Positions 42,786 through 48,066 of a stretch of DNA of 48,066 nt are shown one piece after another (positions within the stretch are counted from its first letter, which is position 1; every line of letters begins with the position of its first letter). The position numbers and the translations under genes are program-made. The stretch is from assembly GCA_016782605.1 (NCBI GenBank), contig JADHYE010000002.1, positions 1 through 48,066 on the forward strand, in the 5' to 3' direction. The notes beneath the pieces were generated by a model, which searched no databases, was not told where the DNA came from, and saw only the letters and a list, made by a program, of their open reading frames with translations. This stretch comes from Candidatus Paceibacterota bacterium (GTDB lineage: Bacteria; Patescibacteriota; Minisyncoccia; Minisyncoccales; RBG-13-42-11).

Positions 42786-42872
42786 GCCTGGGTGGCGGAA
42801 TTGGTTTACGCGTACGACTCAAAATCGTATAAGAGCAATCTTGTGTGGGTTCGAGTCCCACCCCAGGCACCA
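42786..42872 (+). tRNA. tRNA-Leu (anticodon CAA)
   Basis: The acceptor GCCTGGG pairs with CCCAGGC. The anticodon stem TACGA/TCGTA encloses loop CTCAAAA with anticodon CAA. A long class II variable arm (AAG...CTT) and a T-arm GTGGG-TTCGAGT-CCCAC are present. Discriminator A and an encoded CCA end it at 42872. It reads UUG leucine codons. Confidence 0.95.
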
Positions 42873-42878
42873 ATTTTA

Positions 42879-42907
42879 AAATCCCCTATTTGAATAAGGG
42901 ATTTTTT
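42879..42907. terminator. Terminator after topA and tRNA-Leu
   Basis: AAATCCCCTATT pairs with AATAAGGGATTT with a short loop, followed by a T-run on the plus strand. An A-rich left arm means it may also stop the converging sua5 message. Confidence 0.75.
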
Positions 42908-43490
42908 ATTCCCTCAAAATCTTCGGCTGAGAACTGGTATTATCAATCACTTTTGAGGGTTTAGCTAATTTTAATTTACCAGCAGAAATTATTAAATCGG
43001 GCTTGTCTTTCTTAAATTGCTTGATTATTTCTTTTACGTCCATTAGCGGCTTTTTGCCCGAAATATTCGCTGAAGTTTGAACAAGGGGTTTTTTGATTTT
43101 TCCAAGTAGCTTATTCAATAAAGCATAATTAGGAATCCTAAGGGCAATAGTATCTTTATTAACGCCGTATATCTTTATTTTATTTCTTCTTTTTAAAACT
43201 ACTGTTGTTTTACCGGGCCAAACAGATTTTAAGAATCTTTCTTGCTTTTTGTCTATTATAGCAAGTTTTTTCGCCGTTTTCAGATTGCTTATAAAAATCG
43301 GCAAAGACTTTGTTTTTTTTCTTTTTTTAATTTTGAAAATCTTTTCAACTGCTTTTTCATTCGTCGCGTCAGCCATCAATCCGTAAACAGTATCTGTCGG
43401 GAAAACAACAATTCCGCCTTTTCTCACTATCTCAACTGCTTTTCTAATTATATTTGAGAAAGTTTTTGATGAAAGATTTAAAATTTCCAT
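42906..43490 (-). CDS. tsaC: Threonylcarbamoyl-AMP synthase (Sua5/YrdC/TsaC)
   Basis: The protein has 194 residues with GGIVVFPTDTVYGLMADA near the N-terminus, KKRKKTKSLPIFI in the basic ATP/RNA site, and PLVQTSANISGKKPL in the C-terminal part, the YrdC core. It makes threonylcarbamoyl-adenylate for t6A37 on ANN-decoding tRNAs. It lacks the extra Sua5 domain, so the short TsaC form fits. The ATG at 43490 touches a palindromic element, and no Shine-Dalgarno is seen. Confidence 0.92.
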   Translation of the reverse strand: MEILNLSSKTFSNIIRKAVEIVRKGGIVVFPTDTVYGLMADATNEKAVEKIFKIKKRKKTKSLPIFISNLKTAKKLAIIDKKQERFLKSVWPGKTTVVLKRRNKIKIYGVNKDTIALRIPNYALLNKLLGKIKKPLVQTSANISGKKPLMDVKEIIKQFKKDKPDLIISAGKLKLAKPSKVIDNTSSQPKILRE

Positions 43491-43552
43491 CCCGTTAGAA
43501 ATTTAATAGTTTTATTTATCCCATTAGATTTCCGTAAAGAATTTCTAACGGG
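43491..43552. repeat. 62-bp composite palindromic element at the tsaC start
   Basis: Outer arms CCCGTTAGAAATT (43491-43503) and AATTTCTAACGGG (43540-43552). An inner copy CCCATTAGATTTC (43520-43532) pairs with the same right arm, so it looks like a palindrome that gained an extra arm. It shares arms with the elements at 28880 and 38529. Its left edge touches the tsaC ATG. Confidence 0.7.
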
Positions 43553-43594
43553 ATTCATTTTTTTATTCTATCATTTTTTGAATTTAAAATGAAA

Positions 43595-43623
43595 ACTGGG
43601 GACCCTTATTCAGAATCCCCAGT
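43595..43623 (-). terminator. Terminator of the repeat-rich secreted protein gene
   Basis: ACTGGGGA and TCCCCAGT form a perfect 8-bp stem. On the minus strand it is followed by TTTTCATTTT, 22 bases after the stop. Confidence 0.8.
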
Positions 43624-43645
43624 ATTTGGAGTTTTTGTATTCAAA

Positions 43646-44188
43646 TCAATTGGGTGGCGAAGTGTAGCCGAAGAAGGGCACCATTCGATAGAGAGTAACC
43701 GATCTGTACTTTGTAACGGTCCGGTACTTTGTTAACTCCCTATACTGAGTGACAGTCCTTTCTTTCGTAACCTCTTTATGCTTTGTAACTGTCCGGCTCT
43801 TCGTTACTTCCCTAAATCCAGTCTCCGTACAATAATTTGTGCAGTAGATTGGTGAACATTCAGGTTCCGGAGGGGGCGGTATTGGAGGATGTCCCGGAGG
43901 GGACGGCCATGGTTTTGGATTACAATTCCGTCCACAAGCATATATACCACAGGCTACTTGATATGAGTATGGTTCGTATTCGGTATAATACTCTGTAGCA
44001 TCGTACGGTTCATCTTCGGTATAGGTTTCCGTTACCTGGTAGGGATCTGGAACCGTATAAGCCTCTTGGACATCATAAGGCTCCTGGACAATATAGCTTT
44101 CTTGTTTTATCGGAACACAAAAGCCAACTGTCAAAAGAAGAGCCAATGCCACTAAAACTACAATAGTCCAGCTAGCTCCCGAAGTCAT
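43646..44188 (-). CDS. Secreted or membrane-anchored protein with acidic and basic repeats
   Basis: The protein has 180 residues. A signal anchor lies at about 7-24 (WTIVVLVALALLLTVGF), with Cys24 at its end but no clean lipobox. Residues 30-75 repeat an acidic, Tyr-rich unit (QEPYDVQEAYTVPDPY, TEDEPYDATEYYTEYEPY). A Cys/Pro-rich centre (about 79-122, PPIPPPPEPE) follows. Residues 125-168 repeat a basic unit (REVTKSRTVTKHKEVTKE, YRTVTKYRSVT). The two halves have opposite charge and the same seven- to eight-residue period. The gene has a strong promoter, Shine-Dalgarno GGAGGT and a terminator, so it is probably well expressed. I do not recognise a family. Confidence 0.75.
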   Translation of the reverse strand: MTSGASWTIVVLVALALLLTVGFCVPIKQESYIVQEPYDVQEAYTVPDPYQVTETYTEDEPYDATEYYTEYEPYSYQVACGIYACGRNCNPKPWPSPPGHPPIPPPPEPECSPIYCTNYCTETGFREVTKSRTVTKHKEVTKERTVTQYRELTKYRTVTKYRSVTLYRMVPFFGYTSPPN

Positions 44189-44268
44189 TTCGCACCTCCA
44201 TTTATTTTTTTTCTAGAGCTATCAATAACTATTACATTCCCTATCTCTCCTTTCAAAGAAACTGATTT

Positions 44269-44296
44269 ATTATACTAAATCAGAGCTTTTTGTCAA
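44269..44296 (-). promoter_or_regulatory. Near-consensus promoter of the repeat-rich protein gene
   Basis: TTGACA (44291-44296), 16 bases, TATAAT (44269-44274) on the minus strand. The leader of about 75 nt ends with GGAGGTGCGAA before the ATG at 44188. Confidence 0.8.
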
Positions 44297-44325
44297 TGGT
44301 TAAAGAAATTAAAAAATAATAAATA

Positions 44326-44356
44326 GAGCCCTGCTTTTGGTTATATAGCAGGGCTC
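44326..44356 (-). terminator. Terminator of the small-ORF transcript
   Basis: GAGCCCTGCT and AGCAGGGCTC form a perfect 10-bp stem with an 11-base loop. The minus strand continues TATTTATTATTTTTT. Confidence 0.8.
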
Positions 44357-44472
44357 GCTCGAAATAGATGGCGAAATGCTCAGGCTTGCACCAGGGCTTG
44401 TAGAATGGCTATCTATTTAAGTCAAGCCGCATTCAATAAGCACCACCTCCTTTAAATAAAAAGTGCTTTGGA

Positions 44473-44607
44473 GAAACAGTCCTGCCTACAAATAGGATAT
44501 CTCCTCTGCTTCTGTCTTCCCTTCTAAAACTGAGACAGGACTGTTTCATGCACCGAGGCAGGGAAAAACCCTGCGGACAATGAACTGTGGGTCAAGTCAA
44601 TTGACCC
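44473..44607 (-). other. Hairpin-rich 3' segment of the small-ORF transcript
   Basis: Three perfect inverted repeats lie in tandem: GAAACAGTCCTG/CAGGACTGTTTC (44473-44484 and 44536-44547), GCAGGG/CCCTGC (44558-44563 and 44569-44574), and GGGTCAA/TTGACCC (44589-44595 and 44601-44607). They lie between the 42-residue ORF and the terminator. An AAAGGAGG sequence at 44447-44454 (minus strand) leads to no convincing ORF. The 300 bases here are otherwise without a supported gene and may be a functional RNA. Confidence 0.45.
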
Positions 44608-44635
44608 GTGCCAGCAAATGTAGCTAAGTGTTGCG

Positions 44636-44764
44636 CTACTGCTGCTGGCCCAGATGTCCAGAACCACGGTGGCCCGGAATAGCCAGGGCGCCGTCCTTCT
44701 TGGCATCACCGGTATAATGACCATAAAAGACTGCCATCTCTATAGGGTCTCTTATGTGCCTCAT
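44636..44764 (-). CDS. 42-residue small protein, unknown
   Basis: The ATG at 44764 is preceded by a strong Shine-Dalgarno (AAAGGAGG, 4-5 bases away) and a promoter at 44810-44838, both better than most genes in this window. The protein begins MRHIRDPIEMAVFYGHYTGD and ends GSGHLGQQQ: hydrophilic, Gly/His-rich, with no signal peptide or membrane segment. A 66-residue ORF in another frame overlaps it but lacks these signals. Function unknown. Confidence 0.55.
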   Translation of the reverse strand: MRHIRDPIEMAVFYGHYTGDAKKDGALAIPGHRGSGHLGQQQ

Positions 44765-44809
44765 TTACCCTCCTTTCTGTCCTAATCAAGAATATTGGAC
44801 TATATAATC

Positions 44810-44838
44810 AGAATATTAAAAAAACAAACTCTTGTCAA
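44810..44838 (-). promoter_or_regulatory. Promoter of the 42-residue ORF
   Basis: TTGACA (44833-44838), 17 bases, TATTCT (44810-44815) on the minus strand. It would start an RNA near 44803 that ends at the 44326-44356 hairpin, about 480 nt. Confidence 0.55.
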
Positions 44839-44849
44839 TATAAGAAAAT

Positions 44850-46100
44850 TTATCTTTTAATTCCTTTGAATTCGGTATAAAAAGTAGTCTTATCCTCTAT
44901 ATTTTCAAAAACAACGGAATTCGGCCCGATTAAGCAGTCAGAACCGATTAAAACGCCGGGCATCAAAGAGCACCTGATGCCGATTTTAGTGTTTTTGCCG
45001 ACAATCGCTCCCAAGGACTTCAATCCAGTGGCTATTTCCGGTTTAACCATAACTTCTCCCCTGTCAATCCTGACATTGGCAGTAATCATTCCTGCTCCAA
45101 CAAGACATCCTTCTCCCAAAACCGAATCGCCAAAATAACCAGAATGAATGGTTACGCTTTGCTGGAAGATTGTTCGAGCCACTTCAACAAAAGCACCGAT
45201 TAAAACATTGTTTTCTAAATTGGAATAACCACGAATCAAAGAATTGTTGCCGATAATGCTATTGGCCCCTATATAGCAAGGCCCTTTAATGGTTACATTT
45301 TCAAAAATCCTAACATTTTCACCAATATATACATTTCCTTCAATAATTACATTTTTCGCAACCTTAGCTGATTTCTCAATTTTCGGCTTCAAAAGCTTAT
45401 CAAATAAATACTTTTCGATAATAAATAAGTGCCATGGATATTTCAAAAAAGGAATATCTTCCTCTTTTTCCTGCAAAATAACTAATCTGACATCATTGTT
45501 CTTTATATATTCAGAAAGCGCTGCTTCAAAATTATACTTTCCTTGTCCCGCCTTCTCGAAAGTCTGAAAAAAATCTTTTGATAATAAATAAATACCGGAT
45601 ACTTTAATGTCTGAGGGCGCTTCTGATAATTTTGGCTTTTCGATAATCTCTGTAATTTTATCTCCGCTTACTCTTGCCATGCCGAAAAGTTCAGGAGTTT
45701 TTGTCTGCTGGCCGGCTAAAACAGCTTTTGCTTCCCCTAATTTTGATATTAATTGATTAAAAACGTCTGAACACTCAACCATTTCAGCGTTTAAAACTAT
45801 AAAATTATCTCTTATCAAATCTTTAGCCTGCCATAAAGCATCTCCCATGCCATTGGCTTCAGCTTGGATTATGTAAGTTATTTTGCATTTAGGAAATTGA
45901 TAATCAGAAATTTCTTTTTCAACTGCCATTTCTTTATCCTGCACAATTATAATTTCATTTATGCCTGATTTAATTAATCCATCTATCGTATACCAAATCA
46001 AAGGTTTCCCCATTATTTTAATAAGAGATTTATGCTTTCCGTTTAGCGGCCAGAAACGAGAAGATTCGCCTGCCGCCAAGATTACTGCTTGATATTGCAT
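44850..46100 (-). CDS. Sugar-1-phosphate nucleotidyltransferase with left-handed beta-helix (GlmU-like)
   Basis: The protein has 416 residues. The N-terminal pyrophosphorylase domain has [15 protein letters not shown] and the Lys-containing [14 protein letters not shown]. The C-terminal half, from about 255, is hexapeptide repeats of a left-handed beta-helix ([20 protein letters not shown], then [19 protein letters not shown]), as in GlmU and related bifunctional enzymes. It makes a nucleotide sugar, UDP-GlcNAc or a hexose analogue, and the second domain may be an acyltransferase or only a trimer scaffold. It starts four bases after a phosphohexomutase gene, the preceding step of the same pathway. 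Confidence 0.85.
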   Translation of the reverse strand: MQYQAVILAAGESSRFWPLNGKHKSLIKIMGKPLIWYTIDGLIKSGINEIIIVQDKEMAVEKEISDYQFPKCKITYIIQAEANGMGDALWQAKDLIRDNFIVLNAEMVECSDVFNQLISKLGEAKAVLAGQQTKTPELFGMARVSGDKITEIIEKPKLSEAPSDIKVSGIYLLSKDFFQTFEKAGQGKYNFEAALSEYIKNNDVRLVILQEKEEDIPFLKYPWHLFIIEKYLFDKLLKPKIEKSAKVAKNVIIEGNVYIGENVRIFENVTIKGPCYIGANSIIGNNSLIRGYSNLENNVLIGAFVEVARTIFQQSVTIHSGYFGDSVLGEGCLVGAGMITANVRIDRGEVMVKPEIATGLKSLGAIVGKNTKIGIRCSLMPGVLIGSDCLIGPNSVVFENIEDKTTFYTEFKGIKR

Positions 46101-46104
46101 AATT

Positions 46105-47550
46105 TTAATAAGTTTTTTTCTTCTTATGTAAGTCAGCTGTCCTATAGCTTAATGGCCTGGAAAACATTGGAGCGCCGATATTCTTAATTAATTCCTTTCT
46201 CTTTTTTTCCATTAAATTACGGGTTTTTGCCTCCACCACCAGCTTGATTACCGGTTCAGTGTTGGACGGCCTTACTAAAAACCACCAATCATTAAAATCC
46301 ACCCTTAAACCGTCCTGTTCTGAAATCTTACCTGTTTTATACTTCTTTTTCAATTCTTTGATTTTCCCCTCTTTTGCTTTTGTTTCAAAATATATTTCGC
46401 CAGAATGAAAATACTTTTGAAGAGGTTTTATCAGTTCCGATAAAGTTTTTTTGGTTTTTTTCATTTCATTTACAATCTTTAAAAATACAAAGAATGGAAC
46501 TTCGTAAAATAAGTTTTGCCCCAAATAATAATGGCCAGTTAATTCCCCGCCAAAAAAAATATTATCTTTTCTCATTTTTTCTTTTATTAAAGCATGTCCA
46601 ATTTTAAAATGGATAGGAACACCACCCTCTTCTTTAATAACTTCCTTTAAAACGTTACTTGACCGAATATCATAAAGAATTTTTGGCTTATTTTTCCCTT
46701 TCCATTCCTTTAATATAATCTTAGCCATTAATGCCGTTATTAAATCTCCCCTGATCGGATTGCCTTTTTCGTCAATGAATATGATTCTGTCAGCGTCTCC
46801 ATCTAAAATAATGCCAAAATTAGGCCTCTTTTTTCTGACTAAAGAAACAATATCCTTTAAATTATTTCTAAAAGAGGGATCAGGAACATGGTTGGGGAAA
46901 TCGCCATCTGGTTTGCAATAAATAGGATAAACTTTAATGCCTATTTTTTTAAGAACTTTGAGAAAAATGGGGCCGCCCATTCCATTCCCAGCATCAATTG
47001 CAACAGATAATTTTTTAAATATTTTTTTATTTATCTTATTTAATTTAAAAACAGAATTTATATAATCTTTTTCAATGTTTTTCTTAGTGATCTTGCCCTT
47101 AAATAAGGGTAATTTTTCTTTTTGAAAGGCTTTCTTTGCTAATTGATCTCTTATCCAAAAAATTCCAGTTTCGCCAGAAAGGGGAATGGTTTTCTCGCGC
47201 GTTAATTTGAAACCATTAAAAGGGTTGGGATTATGCGAAGCGGTAATAATTATTCCTCCATCAAGTCTCAAATGAGAAACGGCAAAATAAAGAGCAGGAG
47301 TTATTATTAAGCCTAAATCAATAATATTGCATCCTTCATGAATAATTCCCTTTGAAAGCCCTCGAAAAAGCTCTGGAGAAGAATAACGAATATCTTTTGC
47401 TATTCCAACGGTTAATGTCTTCTTTTTTGATTTTTTCCGCAAAAAATGAATAAAGTAACGGCCAACCTGATAAGCCATTTCTTCATTAATATCCTGAGGA
47501 TATATCCCCCTGATATCGTAAAGACGAAAAATTTCTGGATTAATTTTCAT
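46105..47550 (-). CDS. Phosphomannomutase/phosphoglucomutase family enzyme
   Basis: The protein has 481 residues of the alpha-D-phosphohexomutase family. The phosphoserine loop is TASHNPNPF with Ser105. The metal loop is DGDADR (250-255). The sugar-binding [10 protein letters not shown] and the phosphate-binding RPSNTEP (near the end) are present. It converts hexose-6-phosphate to hexose-1-phosphate for the adjacent nucleotidyltransferase. The specificity (mannose, glucose or glucosamine) cannot be told. The N-terminus [15 protein letters not shown] is typical of PMM/PGM. Confidence 0.92.
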   Translation of the reverse strand: MKINPEIFRLYDIRGIYPQDINEEMAYQVGRYFIHFLRKKSKKKTLTVGIAKDIRYSSPELFRGLSKGIIHEGCNIIDLGLIITPALYFAVSHLRLDGGIIITASHNPNPFNGFKLTREKTIPLSGETGIFWIRDQLAKKAFQKEKLPLFKGKITKKNIEKDYINSVFKLNKINKKIFKKLSVAIDAGNGMGGPIFLKVLKKIGIKVYPIYCKPDGDFPNHVPDPSFRNNLKDIVSLVRKKRPNFGIILDGDADRIIFIDEKGNPIRGDLITALMAKIILKEWKGKNKPKILYDIRSSNVLKEVIKEEGGVPIHFKIGHALIKEKMRKDNIFFGGELTGHYYLGQNLFYEVPFFVFLKIVNEMKKTKKTLSELIKPLQKYFHSGEIYFETKAKEGKIKELKKKYKTGKISEQDGLRVDFNDWWFLVRPSNTEPVIKLVVEAKTRNLMEKKRKELIKNIGAPMFSRPLSYRTADLHKKKKTY

Positions 47551-47571
47551 TGAAAGTCTAATCTAATTAAT

Positions 47572-48066
47572 TTATTTCAACAATCTTAAAATAGCTTTAT
47601 GGGCCTTAATATTAGAAGCTAAAATCAAACAATCGTTTGCTTCTCTTAATTGAAGCGGATTTCCTTTCAAATCAGTATATTTTCCGCCAGCTTCTTTTAA
47701 AATAAGCAAACCAGCAGCAATATCTCCTATTTTGGGCGGTATTCCAAGAGCAATATATGCCTCAAAAGCGCCTGAGGCTACATAAGAAAGTCCGAGGGGA
47801 CCACAACCAAGTGCCCTAACGCGATAAGAATTCAAATTAAGCTTTGTCAAAATCTTTGAATTTTTATTAAATTTATTGCGCGACATGCCACAACTTGGCA
47901 ATTCAGCAAAGATAAAACTATCTTTTAAATTGCTTTTACTGGAAACTTTGATTCTCTTGCCGTTCAAATACGCACCTTTATTTTTAGCTGCGTAAAACAT
48001 TTCTTTTGTCATTGGATTATAAACTAATCCGAAAATAATTTCATTCTTGTGTTGTAAAGCTATTGA
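47572..48066 (-). CDS. Inositol monophosphatase family protein (5' end outside window)
   Basis: The frame is open to the right edge, so the N-terminal part, including the first metal motif, is missing. In the window are ALQHKNEIIFGLVYNP, then MTKEMFYAAKNKGAYLNGK, and the second motif GDIAAGLLILKEAGG with the catalytic-site Asp kept (usually W-D-x-A-A-G). The family removes phosphate from inositol-phosphate, fructose-bisphosphate or PAP. An internal Met at 48012 is not the true start. It precedes the phosphohexomutase gene by 21 bases and may belong to the same operon. Confidence 0.85.
   Translation of the reverse strand, partial: SIALQHKNEIIFGLVYNPMTKEMFYAAKNKGAYLNGKRIKVSSKSNLKDSFIFAELPSCGMSRNKFNKNSKILTKLNLNSYRVRALGCGPLGLSYVASGAFEAYIALGIPPKIGDIAAGLLILKEAGGKYTDLKGNPLQLREANDCLILASNIKAHKAILRLLK

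Noticed and set aside
44433-44454. AAAGGAGG as a ribosome site for another small gene
   Set aside because: The only starts after it give ORFs of seven or eight codons. It was left as part of the structured segment.
44433-44549. 38-codon ORF starting MKQSCLSFRR
   Set aside because: It starts in a hairpin arm with no ribosome site. Its only striking part, KGGG, is encoded by an AAAGGAGGTGG sequence, so coding is not supported.
44524-44724. 66-residue minus-strand ORF
   Set aside because: It overlaps the 42-residue ORF in another frame and has no Shine-Dalgarno, while the 42-residue ORF has a strong one.
1-48066. CRISPR array, prophage or transposase
   Set aside because: No regularly spaced direct repeats with unique spacers, no cas, capsid, terminase, integrase or transposase-like protein were seen on either strand.

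Overview
The window looks like a chromosomal segment of a Candidate Phyla Radiation (Patescibacteria, Parcubacteria-like) bacterium. This is inferred from small, tightly packed genes, secreted Ala/Thr-rich wall proteins with peptidoglycan-binding domains, an ECF sigma/DUF5667 pair, lamin-tail and beta-helix surface proteins, a ComEC lacking its nuclease domain, and many palindromes read through in frame. Few genes have a Shine-Dalgarno sequence. Several have a TATAAT-like box only 6-9 bases before ATG, which predicts leaderless mRNAs.

Layout: 1-6458 (-) is a giant modular surface protein running off the left edge. 6.6-11.1 kb holds a gene relic, a coiled-coil protein, a secreted zinc protease with a wall-binding domain, and an O-antigen ligase/polymerase-like protein. 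11.2-15.3 kb holds an S-layer-like protein, a putative anti-sigma factor, an ECF sigma factor and an HTH regulator, with palindromic operators. 15.3-25 kb holds a 1341-residue ComEA-HhH/lamin-tail/beta-helix protein, a membrane-anchored unknown, and an HtrA-ClpB-pseudoprotease operon. 25-29 kb is an envelope-sugar cluster (GT2, GH-like, EamA, GT-B). 29-36.4 kb (-) runs hisS, HIT, rpsU, yqeY, an unknown, ybeY, ftsA, ftsZ, comEC. 36.4-43.6 kb holds lepB, pth, a diguanylate-cyclase-like gene behind a structured leader, an N-truncated mfd, topA, tRNA-Leu and tsaC/sua5. 43.6-44.9 kb is a strongly promoted stretch with a repeat-rich secreted protein and a 42-residue ORF. 44.9-48 kb makes nucleotide sugars (nucleotidyltransferase, phosphohexomutase, partial IMPase).

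The genes work in a few themes: building and remodelling the cell surface (surface proteins, glycosyltransferases, sugar-nucleotide supply, signal peptidase), envelope stress and proteostasis (sigma/anti-sigma, HtrA, ClpB), and division/translation housekeeping in one long minus-strand series.

The most unusual signal is the set of palindromic elements. Some are 100-140 bp inverted-repeat elements with apparent 4-bp target duplications at gene starts (hisS, mfd). Others are 20-65 bp palindromes inside coding regions that keep the frame (a glycosyltransferase, topA, the anti-sigma factor, the HTH regulator, the Wzy-like protein, the lamin-tail protein). The second is a predicted 165-nt structured RNA with its own near-consensus promoter ahead of a GGDEF gene whose signature is altered. 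No CRISPR array, integrase or transposase was seen.
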